From Anisodus tanguticus (lineage: Eukaryota > Streptophyta > Magnoliopsida > Solanales > Solanaceae): a DNA stretch of 64,000 nucleotides. The notes under the pieces are model-generated. The model was not told where the DNA came from. It saw nothing but the letters and a program-made list of their open reading frames with translations, and did no database searches. Location: positions 40,854,001 through 40,918,000 of the forward strand of contig CM067557.1 in assembly GCA_034509755.1 (NCBI GenBank), written 5' to 3'. Position numbers and translations under genes: made by a program. Shown here one piece after another: positions 44,491-55,250 of the stretch (the stretch's first letter is position 1; every line of letters begins with the position of its first letter).

Positions 44491-45189
44491 ATAGTGGTGA
44501 ACTTTCCAACTTCTCAAACGAAACGGGAATGAAGAATTGAAATAAAACCTTAAGAGCTTGTAAAATTTTATAACAAAAAAGTCATCACTAATTATACTTC
44601 ATAGTCTATATTTCAATCAATATATTCACGCAACAAATTACTACTCTCTGTCAACGAAATGTTTGAAAATGAAAAGTTTGTAAATTTTATCCCATAAAAC
44701 AGAAAGAGGTTTTAAGAAAACGTTGTGATCTTGACATTCAATTATTTACTGCTATATTTAAAATATGGGAATTAAAGATACAAACTTATGGAGTAGAAGA
44801 GTGTCAACTGAGACAAAAATTCTCCCTATAAGAGAAATCACAACAAATAGAGACCAACAGAAGAGGAGTGCTTTAGTTTCCTCCCTGATGACTGTTGGCT
44901 TTCTGAAGGATGATGACAAAGGAGTTATATTTATTTTTTCATTAAATAGAGATTTTGGAGGTTTATATACACACATTGAATGAGGTGGTGAGAGAAATTC
45001 CAACCTTTGAGAAGTTGGTAATGACAATATTTTCCCTACAATGTAAGTAAGTGCTTTTAATTTGAAAATGGGAAGATTTAACCAAAAGAAAAAGACACTG
45101 TGTAGGAATGGAACATGAACAGACGTATTGTTTGACCTAGGAAAATGAAAGCATATGTCTCTTCATCTTTCATTTTATGACATTCTATT
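44491..45189. other. AT-rich intergenic region
   Basis: A - strand open stretch at 44758-44980 (including KPPKSLFNEKINITPLSSSF) follows a TATA-like TGTATATAAACCTCC but is not recognised. No gene is assigned. Confidence 0.35.
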
Positions 45190-45468
45190 TATTGAAGTGT
45201 GCGACTATCTGATCTAAAAGCTTAATCTGTTAGATAGAACATACTTTTAATATTTGATTATATTCTCAACACGCCCCCTCACGTGCTGGCCTGAATTTTT
45301 TTCATGGTCCAAGCACGTGAAAATTCTTTTTGATAATGGGTGGCGGTGAGGTTTGATTCCAGGACCTTTGACCTGCTTTGATACCATATTGAACTGTGTG
45401 GTCATCTGATCTAAAAGCTTAAGCGGTTAGATAGAACACCCTTTTAATATTTGATTATATTCTCAACA
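45190..45468 (-). mobile_element. TRIM: 279-bp terminal-repeat retrotransposon in miniature
   Basis: Two 82-bp direct repeats (45190-45271 and 45387-45468) begin TATTGAA.TGTG and end ATATTCTCAACA. They flank 115 bp with no coding capacity. Read on the - strand, a primer binding site TGGTATCAAAGCAGG (45372-45386) follows the first LTR and a purine tract GTGAGGGGGCG precedes the other. The flanks CTATT and GTATT give a 5-bp duplication with one change. It must be moved by enzymes from other elements. Confidence 0.85.
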
Positions 45469-46735
45469 GTATTTATGACACTTTTTAACTTTTTAAAATT
45501 TAGATAAACAGAAAAATTAGAGAAGGCCAAAGAACTTCCGCCAGAAGAACAAACACTCTGAATTACATACTATCCATTCACAACAAAAATGCTCCTAAAA
45601 TTCCAAATAAATTAATGACATAAGTCACTTTTTTATAAAACTCCTAAGCCGAAGATCAAATTAAAGAACCTGCAATATTATAACATGTATATATTGAATC
45701 TACATGTACATGTTTCCATGTATTACCATATAGAGTATCTAGAGTTATTATCTAACTTTAATATAGTATACATATACATGTATTCAGTCACCAAACACAA
45801 ATATAAGTATTTTTTTAGCTATTGTTATATTTTTGTTTTTCATCATACAACACCGAATCTTCATTCTGAAAAATCTCCGCTCACGTGACAACCTTTTCAT
45901 TCTTGCAAATACAATCCACTCACCTGCAATCCAAATGATATTCCTACAAACACATAGAATGTTTCAATCAAATTCAACATAATTTCACTACAATTAGATA
46001 AAATGAAATTCTCAATCAAATACTAAAAACCCAATAATACATCAAAAAAAAATACTCGAAAGAAAAATAAAGGATATCTCTACCTGTAAATTTTGGTCCT
46101 TTGCTACAAAATTGATGACTTCAAATGATTCCCTTGATTCTATACATTACATTAACACTTAAAAGCTCAAGAAAATCATCAGAAATCAAAACTTAAAAAC
46201 ACCTATAAGAACCAAATCACACAAAAACATGATACCCATATTCTAACTAATTAAATATCGTAAACAGGAATCATGGTTCGATATGAGATTTAAAAATTTT
46301 TAAAAAAATTAAGAGGAAATAAGTTACTATATTGAAAGAGAGGGGGAATAAAAGGAAATCTTGCCTGGCTCAAGCACTTAACATGCAACAGACCATTATT
46401 CCTGGTTGTCATGATAAGTGTTAAGTGTATTTCCACATGAATTCAAATCTTGAATCCATTTGAAATGTGGACTACGAGTTAGTAGAGCATATATTTCTCC
46501 TTGATTATTATGAATCTGCAAAAAAACGGTTGAATTGGGATATATCAAGTATATGTAAAGATAAATCCTTGTGCAAAGGATGGCATTTGTCTTTTTTTTT
46601 CCTCCTTTTTTTGAGTTTTAATCTCCTCCTACTTTTTCCTCATTTATTTTGTTTTATAGAATCGCAAAAGCTTGGAACTCCATTTTGTAAACAAAAGAAA
46701 AACATACTGAGTAATTAGGAACATAAAAAGCTTAC
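45469..46735. other. AT-rich region with possible further exon fragments
   Basis: On the - strand 46141-46085 reads open (SRESFEVINFVAKDQNLQ) into a GTAGAG donor, and 45960-45922 (FYVFVGISFGLQ) into a GTGAGT donor. They may be exons belonging with the 46736-46871 candidate, but the phases do not join simply, so they are not called. Confidence 0.25.
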
Positions 46736-46871
46736 AGATATGCTATCTTCACCATGATTGAACACAGGTACCAAGGAAAAATAACATTCTGGGAATGTTT
46801 TTCCTGCAACCTTGACAAATCCATGCCGATAAAGCTCCAGGTCAGGTAAATATATCGCAAATTTAATTGAA
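46736..46871 (-). pseudogene. Possible orphan exon of an unidentified gene
   Basis: An open 136-bp segment has an AG acceptor (GTGCTTTAAAG) and a GTAAGC donor. It encodes 45 residues, including KFAIYLPDLELYRHGFVKVA and FPECYFSLVPVFNHGEDSIS. Its G+C is higher than that of its flanks. I do not recognise the family and cannot connect it with certainty to other exons. A + strand reading of part of it (after ACACAG, ending GTCAG before GTAAAT) is also open, so even the strand is not secure. Confidence 0.3.
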
Positions 46872-48567
46872 CTTTAAAGCACAGAAATACCTCTTAATTG
46901 TTGGAACGTGTGATATTGTAATTCAACGTGAATTTAAAGACAAGTAAAAACCACCTCAATTACTAAAAGACATGACTTTTGGGAGTGTTAAAACAAAACA
47001 AAAAAAATAGAGGAAAAACTCAAAAAAGGAGAAAAAAAGATAAATGGCATTTTTAGCTTTAGAGTCATGCCACATCACCTTTCCTAAGCCTAGCTTTAAT
47101 ATATTTATAGATTTGTGTTTGGTTAATTCTTTTTGAAAACTGATTTACAGGTATCGAATTATAAAATATAAAAAACTTTGATATGCGTTATTGCAAAAAA
47201 AAAATTGAGTTTCAGCATCTAAGCAGCTTATGTAGTTATTCAAAACCATTTATTTTTCACCAAAAACCTTCATTCTCTAAAAAATGTATTTTTTAAAAAT
47301 GTGAAAAACACTTTTAACCTTTCAAAAGCTTGGCCACATATTTAACCATGATTGTTTATAAACTCAAAATTACTTCAAGATTATATTCTACTTTTTATTT
47401 TTTCTCCTACGATCAACTCAGAGATATTCAATTGAATATATTACCTCACCCTTTGTTTCTAAATATTACGTTTTATAAACACTAACCACCTTAATTGGCT
47501 TATTTAAATGTGTAGTTATATGGTATGTAAAGAGACTAAGAGAGACTCACAAAATGAGATTAAGTGCTATAATACGTAACATAGGAGTTATGCAAAGGTG
47601 GATAAACTTTTTCACTTTGTTAGAGAAGCATAACAAGAAAAAGGAAAATTCGATAAATCTCGAAAGAATTAGCACCTCTTTTCATGCTTTATTATTCGCT
47701 TTGGGGAAATAAGAATCACTTTTTCTAGCTTACTTTGATCTTCGTAAACCCAACATTCTTATCTCCAGAAAGCATTGTGTAACAAGTTCGTAGAATATTA
47801 GCAATGTGTGTATTCCCAAAAAAATCTAATTAAAATAATCTTAATTGATTTTTAAAAAAATATGAGAGTTTCGAAAGAAAAAAGGTAGTAAAATTTTCTA
47901 AAGAAGAATCTCTTAACTTTAAGATGTGCTGTTTTTCTTTCTCTTTTTTCTTGTTATTTTCTCTTTTGAACTTTAAAGTTTAAAATAAGTTTATTGCGCT
48001 AAAAGAATAATCTTCATTGCTTTAAATCAGACCTGTCTGTCACTATTACCTGTCAATATAAGAATGAAATTTGTCGGATAATAACCGGCTTTTGTAAAGG
48101 GCTTACAGAGTCTCAATTAACTTTAAATTAAAATGATGTAAGAAAATAACAATATACATATATACCTGATTTCTTGAGTTAACTTTGTAAGGTTAAGGTG
48201 TCAAGATTTTTTACACTATCCAATAATAGTTTCCCTATCCCAAATTTTATGATACAGTTTGGATTTCGAGTCAAATTCCTTTATTTTGACAACACCAACA
48301 ATCTACAATAAGCTTAAATTGGTATTTCTAAAAAAAAGTAAAACAAACTTTTTATAACTAATATATTAATATTGTAACATTTATCACATTATCAATGTAC
48401 ATAAGTTAAATTCTAAGACAAAAAGAAAAAAAAGCAAAAATGAAAAAGATCATTTTTATTACATAAAATTGTTAAAAATACGTCAAACGTTTGTGATTTA
48501 TCTTATATAAACCATTTCGTACCTATCGGCTCGTAGATAATAATGTCGGGTATCTTTGAGTTGATAG
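46872..48567. other. AT-rich intergenic region
   Basis: No gene is called. A - strand segment near 48054-48100 (TKAGYYPTNFILILT) ends in a CAG/GTAATA donor, but there is nothing to support it further. Confidence 0.3.
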
Positions 48568-48870
48568 TGAAAGAAATAATTCCTTGATTATTTTTATTAA
48601 TGAATGAATATACATACAATTTACAATATCCATAATATAGAAAATCCTATTCATATTCTACTCCCAAAATTCTATTCTATTTGTACAAGAATTCTACAAT
48701 TATGATAAGTGTACAATGCTAATTAAATACAAATAACATATTACCAAAAATAGATATACACAGTTGTGTATACTGTGTATATCACAGTCTCCTATTTGTT
48801 TTGGGTTTCCATGATATACACCGTATACACAAGGCATTGTATATGTCGTGTATATCATGGTATACTTTCA
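48568..48870 (-). repeat. 3' LTR of E3
   Basis: Bounded by TGAAAGAAATAATTCC and ATCATGGTATACTTTCA on the + strand. The adjacent interior CACCCCTGCAGTCATAGCGG matches the same place in E2 and gives a weaker purine tract on the - strand. Confidence 0.9.
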
Positions 48871-49403
48871 CACCCCTGCAGTCATAGCGGGTAGTCGTCG
48901 TACGCTGAGACTGTCCCTAAAATCTTCAAATAGAACTGAGGGAAGACCCTTAGTAAAGATGTCGGCGATTTGGTACCTAGAAGGGACATGTCAGACCCGT
49001 ACTTGTCCACAAGCTACCTTTTCGCGAACAAAATGGATATCCATCTCGGTGTGTTTTGTGCGTTGATGTTGAACCGGATTACCAGAAAGATAAACTGCAC
49101 TAATATTATCACAATATACCAAGGTAGCTTTCTGAATGGGACAATGAAGTTCTAAGAGAAGATTACGTAACCAACATGATTCAGATATCACATTGACTAC
49201 CCCTCGATACTCGGCCTCTGCACTGGAGCGTGATAATGTAGATTGTCGCTTTGCAGACCATGAGATCAAGTCATTACCAAGAAACATACAATAACCAAAC
49301 GTGGAGCGTCGGTATCAAAACAGTCACCCCAATCAGCATCTGTATATGAGACAAGTGTAGAGACCGACGATGGATATAGATGCAAGTCATAGTCAAGTGT
49401 TCC
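48871..49403 (-). pseudogene. E3 RNase H domain, broken
   Basis: The frame at 48991-49287 carries WSAKRQSTLSRSSAEAEYRG, SCWLRNLLLELHCPIQKATL and VQHQRTKHTEMDIHFVREKV. The preceding TDADWG part is displaced by a deletion near 49310. Confidence 0.85.
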
Positions 49404-50400
49404 CTAGATGTATTGTAGAATGTGTTTGAGCGCATTCATGTGCTCAACCCTAGGATCATGCATAATAAAACACATTTGTTGTACGGCATACGTAATATCT
49501 GGTCTCATGAAAGTAAGATACTGAAGAGCCTCTGCAAGACTGCGATAGTGGGTGGGATCCTCGTTAGGTGAGTCAGCCGCAGCTCCCAACTTGGGTTTAG
49601 TATAAACTGGAGTGGAAGTAGACTTACATGAGGACATATCAGCGCGCTCAATTATCTCAGCGGCACACTTCCTTTGTGATAAGAATAACTCACATGTATG
49701 ACGAGTGACAACAATCCCCAAGAAATAGCTCAAGGGCCCCAAGTCTAACATAGCAAACTCATAACTGAGTAGTGTTATGATAGACTTGCGTAAATCATCA
49801 TCAGAAGCAGTCAATATAATATCATCCATATATAATAGAATATATGTCAGGGAATTACCACGATGATATATGAATAGAGAATTATCAGACCTGTTGTGAG
49901 AAAACCCAATAGTAGATACAGTCTGCAAATCTTTTATACCAAACCCGTGAGGCCTGCTTACGCTCATATAAGGACTTCTTCAATAAACAAACATGATTAA
50001 GATATTTGGGGTCTCAAAAACCCAAGGGCTGATGCATGTAAACTATCTCCTTAAGATCACCATGTAAGAAAATATTCTTCACATCTAGCTGATGAATGGG
50101 CCATGCTTTTGAAAGAGCCAGACTTAGAACGGTGCGAATGGTAGCCGGTTTGACCACGGACTAAAGGTCTCACCACAATCCAATCCAACCTGTTGAGTTT
50201 TACCATCATCTACAAGACGAGCCTTATGTCTGGCAAAAGAACCATCAAAATTATCTTTATGAGTAAAAATTCACATAGACCGAATAATATTACCACCAGA
50301 AGGATGGGGTACCAACTCCCACGTCTTATTTTCAATAAGAGCATTATATTCGTCGTTCATAGCCAATTTCCAATTCGAGTCATTTAATGCAGACACTGGG
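49404..50400 (-). pseudogene. E3 reverse transcriptase, broken
   Basis: The frame at 49404-49967 includes DNSLFIYHRGNSLTYILLYM and the catalytic YMDD (49821-49832), then FAMLDLGPLSYFLGIVVTRH and ALQYLTFMRPDITYAVQQM. The earlier RT blocks (AFLHGDLKE type, 50000-50400) exist but are split by shifts and in-frame stops. YMDD in place of the usual YVDD is a tolerated variant. Confidence 0.88.
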
Positions 50401-50477
50401 TTACGGGGTAGTGGGGATTTAAAAATATTAGAATTTAGATTAAAATGTCTTTTTTTTGTTTAAAAATACCCTGTTGA

Positions 50478-51605
50478 CTACGAGTAACAAGTCTGCGACT
50501 CGAGGGAGAATTGGCTGGATTTTGGGGGAAATTCAGATGTGTGATGGACTGACCAGCATATAGTGGGCTCTTGCCCCCAACACCGGAAACCGGACTCGAT
50601 GCGGAACAAATCGAAGGCTGAAGCATTCCCGGTAGTGGGCTGGACTATCGGCCCAATAGCTGGACCAGGGACGGGGAATGAATGGGCAGTTGGGATTTGT
50701 GGACCAGCAGGCAGTGGGCCTGCTGGCGTTTTGTGGTCACAAAATTGGCCTTTTAAGTGGTGCATAATGAACGGTGAGACCGCGTCATCTAAAAAATTAT
50801 ACGAACCAGGCATAGGACTACTGGCTTTTTCAAATGGAAATTGGATTTTATCAAAAATTACATGGCGACTAATGATGATTTTATTAGATGACAAATTAAT
50901 ACATTTGTAACCACAATGATTATAGGGATAACTCAAAAACACACAAGTGATAGAACGGGCTTGAAGTTTATTAATCGTAGGTGACGGAAAAAGTGGATAG
51001 CACAAACACCCAAAGACCCTAAGATGTGAATACGAAGGATTCTTATTATAGAGAATTTTAAGATGAGAATCATATGCTAACCCTTTGGTATGAAGTATGT
51101 TAAGGAGGTGATTAACCATTTGTAGAGCATGATGCCAAAAAGGAGAGACGGAAGCATGTGCCAATAAAGTTTGGACAATATTATTAATGGTACGAATTTT
51201 TCGTTCGGCTTTCCCATTTTGCGAGGACATATGAGGACAAGAGAAATGAAAAACTATGCCATTAGCATCACAAAATTCCCGAAACAACTCATTATCATAT
51301 TCTTTGTCATTATCACATTGAATATTTTTTATTTTCCGTTCGATTTGGGTATGGATGAATGCTCTAAATTTGAAGAATGTGGAAAATCTTGAGATTTTTT
51401 CGCTAACGGAAAGGTCCATAAAAATTAGAATAATCATCCAAAAATAGAAATAATAACGATGACCCAAAGAACATAGAACGGGAGATGTCCATAAATCGCT
51501 ATGAATAATGTCAAAAGGCATCAAAGTACGAGAAGTAGATGCTACAAATGGTAATCTAACATGTTTCCCTAACGGAAAAGCATGACAAATTGGAGTACTA
51601 CGCAT
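50478..51605 (-). pseudogene. E3 integrase, long open stretch of 375 codons
   Basis: The longest intact piece of any element here. It has CHAFPLGKHVRLPF, FDIIHSDLWTSPVLCSLGHR, NIQCDNDKEYDNELFREFCD, SCPHMSSQNGKAERKIRTIN, VNHLLNILHTKGLAYDSHLK and the C-terminal YNHCGYKCINLSSNKIIISR, followed by a P-rich hinge. The second catalytic Asp (QCDND) is present, and the third acidic residue is in the expected QNGKAERK region. Shifts at both ends uncouple it from protease and RT. Confidence 0.9.
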
Positions 51606-51656
51606 ACCCTTACAAGAAATAAATTATTTTTATGCAAGGAAGAAATAATTGACAAC

Positions 51657-52397
51657 TTAGGATGACCCAAACATGCATGCCACAAGGAAGGAGCTAGAGC
51701 TGCAAATGTCGATGGCATGGCTTGACTCGAGAGTGGTGGCGGTCGTGATTGGATAAAGATCTCCCCTACTATTGCATCTCATGAGAGGTATCCCCGTTTT
51801 GAAATCCTTCACAGAAAACCCAAATGGATCAAAATTAACAGAAAAACCCAAATGGATCAAAATTAACAGAAACTCAACTATCAGGGGTGAATTTTCAGAC
51901 ATACACCAAATTTTTAATTAAGTTAGGGGCATAAAGGGTATTTTTCAAAACTAGAGGTGGATGTGGGGAGACAAAGCTGTATGACTGTAACCATGAATTT
52001 GAATTGAGTTGCCATTACCAATAATAATACCACAAAATTTGCTCAAATTGAAATAAGACGGGAGAGTACCTTGGTCGGACGTCATGTGAGAAGTGGCGCC
52101 GGTGTCTATGTACCAATTCGGGTCTAGAGGATTTAATCCAAGTGTATGCATGGCGGCCTCAAAATCAGTGGGCGTCGAGACCGGATTAGGGCCCGCAGCA
52201 ATGAAGGCCTGCTGGGGCCGAGGCCCAAGCACACCGGCCTGCTGACCCGACCTAGAATGTCGCAGGTTGGTGCCGTAAGAACTCAAGAAACTAGGCCTGT
52301 GATTGGGCTGGACCAGAGCCCAATTTCCATGGAAATAACTGGGAGGGCAGTATGCGGGACTGGGCCGCTGGTCCAGGCCTACTGCCAAGGGGCCCAT
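51657..52397 (-). pseudogene. E3 protease and GAG-pre-integrase, broken
   Basis: 51951-52397 includes MHTLGLNPLDPNWYIDTGAT and SHMTSDQGTLPSYFNLS (DTGA codons 52095-52106). 51657-51902 continues with FSVKDFKTGIPLMRCNSRGD. A short internal duplication of about 27 bases (ACCCAAATGGATCAAAATTA at 51820 and 51847) disturbs the sequence between them. Confidence 0.85.
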
Positions 52398-53211
52398 GGA
52401 TGAGATCAGGCGGGTTGGGGCCTAGTACCCCGAGGCCCCCTTCCAGCTTTGCTACTATTTCGTGGGCCGCCGTTGTTGCCTTTGCAATTTTGCCATTATT
52501 TTTACGGTTTTGACCCTTTTTGCCGCCACTGTTGTTGTAGTTTTGACCCGAATTGTCAACAAAACTGTGAGAGTTATCGGGTGAAGTCATTATCGCCTCG
52601 GAACTTGCGCCGATAGCCACCTTTTTTGCCAAGCGTCTTCTTCTAACGTGAGCATTGAACGGGCTTGATAAAAAGGTGGAAGCGGATTACTTTGACGAAG
52701 TAGAGTCCCAACGTCATTATAGGCATGCAACCATTTGTAGAACAAGATGATTATTGGTAACAGGCGCTCCCACGTTACGGAGTTAGTCTGCCAATTCCTT
52801 GAGCCATTTACAATAAGCTGAAACATTCAGGAAATCTTCCATGCTGACTTGTGAAAATTCTTGCTCAAGAGTGACAACTCGGGAATGTCGGCTATCCTGG
52901 AATATATCACGCAATCTATTTCAGGTAGCCACAGCCGTAGTGTTTGGTTCAATGATCGTCTGTAAAAGGTCGGTAGAAATAGTGGAGTAAATCCACTGAA
53001 GGACGGTAACATCAAGAGTTATCCATAACTTAGGATCCTCCCGGGTGTAGGGACAGCGGTTGTGCCAGGTGCCAGAGGAATTATGTGATGGGGGACTTGA
53101 TGCGTGAATTTTGAACAATTCTTCCCACGTCGCATATTGAACGTTTTCCATCTCAAGAACAATAAGGATGTGGTTCTTGATGTTGGAAACAGTAAGGGCA
53201 GGTTGAAACAT
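52291..53211 (-). pseudogene. E3 gag, broken in several frames
   Basis: The start is placed at the ATG at 53209-53211 (MFQPALTVSNIKNHILIVLE), matching E2. Blocks include WEELFKIHASS, WIYSTISTDLLQTIIEP and the later NPLPPFYQARSMLTLEE and NNNGKIAKATTAAHEI-like basic tail. Three or more shifts are needed to follow it. Confidence 0.85.
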
Positions 53212-53370
53212 GTTCTTTGACGTAGATATAAAAAAAACAATAGGTGAATGAGAGATTTGGAAGTAAATTTGGGAAGAGATGAGGTAATGTTGCATGGATT
53301 CCGAGAATAGACACGGAAATTGAGGTAGTGGAAGAGAGAAATTCGGTAGAAGCAAGTTAGACCTAGACTT

Positions 53371-53379
53371 CTGATACCA
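53371..53379 (-). promoter_or_regulatory. Primer binding site of E3
   Basis: TGGTATCAG on the - strand next to the 5' LTR, identical to E2. Confidence 0.8.
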
Positions 53380-53690
53380 TGAAAGAAATAATCCCTTAAT
53401 TATTTTCATTAATGAATAAGTATATATACAATTTACAATATCCATAATATGGAAAATCCTATTCTTATTCTTCTCCAAAACCCTATTATATTTGTACAAG
53501 AATTCTACTATTATGGTAAGTGTATAATGCTAATTAAATACAAATAACATATTACCAAAAATAGATATACACGACTGTGTATACCGTGTATATCACGGTC
53601 TCCTATTTGTCTTGGGTTTCCGTGATATACACGGTATACACAAGGCATTGTAAATACCGTGTATACCGTGTATGTCATAGTATACTTTCA
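53380..53690 (-). repeat. 5' LTR of E3
   Basis: Bounded by TGAAAGAAATAATCCC and ATAGTATACTTTCA. A perfect 17-bp inverted repeat (53582-53598 and 53620-53636, TACCGTGTATATCACGG) separated by 21 bases lies in U3. Confidence 0.9.
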
Positions 53691-54257
53691 GATAAATTAA
53701 AGGACATATAAGACAAATCATAAGTGTTAAAGGGCATTTTGGCCCTTTTTCGTTTTTATTAGGCCCAATGCCGGAAAAGAAAAGAAGAGAAAACACAGAT
53801 TTTGGTCTCTTTTTCCTCTTTGTTTATTGGGGTTGCGTTCTGTTTTTCTGAAGAAGATATATAAATAATGTTAAATTCGTAATTTGCTATGAATACTAAT
53901 GAGAGAAATCAAAAGTTACTCCTAAGCAATGTCAGAATAGTAAGTATAGCAGCAAATTACTAAACCATTTAGAAGTCGGCGATGAAATTAATATCTTTTG
54001 TTAGAAACCAAAATTGTTTAGGATTAGTATTTGTTGATTTATTTAATTCATATCTAAATAGGATTTGTAATCAGAATTATATAAAAATAAATTTTCCAAT
54101 TTCTACTCTAAGTAGGTTTTGCCTATTATAAATAGAAGTACTTTTACCTACTTTCAAGTATAGTAATCGTTCAGATATTTACAATATTTTGAGTAGATTA
54201 CTTTCCTTCATCTCTGCTTTTTGTTCTAATTAATTCTCAAATTACTCATTCTCAACC
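53691..54257. other. AT-rich region and upstream sequence of the RRM pseudogene
   Basis: GCCTATTATAAATAGAAGTA near 54120-54139 is a good TATA-box context about 130 bp before the pseudogene ATG. This suggests the pseudogene was copied with its promoter and is not a processed retrocopy, unless an LTR supplied the TATA sequence. Confidence 0.4.
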
Positions 54258-54574
54258 ATGACTAATTGCAGCGTTTATGTGGGAAATTTGGATGCAAGAG
54301 TAAGTGATCGTGTACTATATAACATTCTAATTCAAGCAGGGCATATTGTTGAATTATAATACCTCGTGAAAAGGAAACTGATAAGCTTAAAGGTTTTGCC
54401 TTCGTTAAGTATGAGACAAGAGGAAATTGCAAATTATGCTATGAAGCTTTTTTCTGGTTCAGTAACACACTAAAAAAAACAGTAAAATTTGCAATTGCTA
54501 AGCCAATGAAAACACCGCCTATTCCCTCTAGACCAATGATTTGTCCTGGTCGAAGAGTATATGGGCAACTTTAG
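54258..54574 (+). pseudogene. RRM RNA-binding protein pseudogene (SF3B4-like)
   Basis: The frame opens MTNCSVYVGNLDARVSDRVL and continues YNILIQAG, with RNP2 (VYVGNL) intact. A stop follows at IVEL, and the family sequence resumes in another frame with PREKETDKLKGFAFVKYET, which contains RNP1 (KGFAFVKY). A second shift follows (EEIANYAMKLFSGSVT), then KTVKFAIAKPMKTPPIPSRP, ending near 54574. Two frameshifts and stops make it non-functional. The plant family has one N-terminal RRM and resembles splicing factor 3B subunit 4; the precise paralogue is not certain. No intron is seen in this span. Confidence 0.75.
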
Positions 54575-54604
54575 TTAGTATAACACGCTCCAGGTGTTAA
54601 AGTT

Positions 54605-54827
54605 TGTAACTAATGGATATTGGTCTAACTCAACCTCAAAAGCTTATTTGTTGGGTGATGATTGTCCAAATCCATATAAGGAGTCCATGTTCCCATTTCA
54701 TATCCGATGTGAGACTCTTAACACTCCCCTGCACGCCTAGACCTTGTTTACTGGAGCGTGAATAATATAATTTGGGGGTCCAACATCGATGAACAAATAA
54801 TTGGAATGAGTCTGACTCTGATACCAT
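54605..54827 (-). mobile_element. TRIM-like fragment: one LTR, internal region and primer site
   Basis: 54605-54723 (TGTAACTAATGG to GACTCTTAACA) has the content of a widespread plant terminal repeat (on the - strand TTAAGAGTCTCACATCGGAT). It is followed by a C-rich block that gives a purine tract on the - strand (GCAGGGGAG), about 90 bp of internal sequence and TGGTATCAGAGTC (54815-54827, - strand), a primer binding site. The second matching LTR is absent; a copia LTR takes its place at 54828. Confidence 0.6.
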
Positions 54828-54995
54828 GATAAGACTTGAGAAATAGGTTTCCCTTAATTTTATTCATTAATAATGTACAATATATATATTAGTACAAGAA
54901 TATCTATTTTGATACAAACTATGTAACTAATCAACCTAATTACAATAGGAATATAATTCTACATAAAATAGGAGATATACAAAGAGAATCCTAAT
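54828..54995 (-). repeat. Copia LTR shared between a primer site and an RNase H end
   Basis: It starts TGATAAGACTTGAG right after the primer site and runs to about GAGAATCCTA, where a purine tract (CTTGAGGGTATT on the - strand) and RNase H sequence begin. An LTR with a primer site on one side and a purine tract on the other belongs to two units at once. Confidence 0.55.
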
Positions 54996-55250
54996 ACCCT
55001 CAAGTTGGAGCGTGCAAGTCACAAATGCCCAACTTGCGGAGTAAATATACAAATTGGCACTTGCCTAATGCTTTTGTGAAAATGTCGGCAAGCTGCTCGT
55101 TCGTAGACACATGACTTGTAGTAATTACACCTTTCTGGATCGCATCACGGACATAGTGATAATCAACCTCAATATGTTTCGTTCGTTCGTGGAAAATAAG
55201 ATTCTGGGCTATATGCAATGCAGATTTACTGTCACAATATAATTCTATCT
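54996..55250 (-). pseudogene. Copia RNase H C-terminal fragment
   Basis: The frame encodes AQNLIFHERTKHIEVDYHYV, then IQKGVITTSHVSTNEQLADI and FTKALGKCQFVYLLRKLGIC, the end of a copia polyprotein. It comes from a different copia lineage than E2-E4. Homology stops near 55250; nothing upstream of RNase H is present. Confidence 0.8.

Larger units (their letters stand above)
48568..53690 (-). mobile_element. Copia element E3, full-length, degenerate
   Basis: This 5123-bp element has LTRs at 48568-48870 (303 bp) and 53380-53690 (311 bp). GATAG and GATAA flank it, a 5-bp duplication with one change. The order on the - strand is the same as in E2, with which it shares all domains and the primer site. 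Its LTRs are longer because of extra GTGTATATCACGG-type palindromic material. Stops and shifts break gag and pol. Confidence 0.93.
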
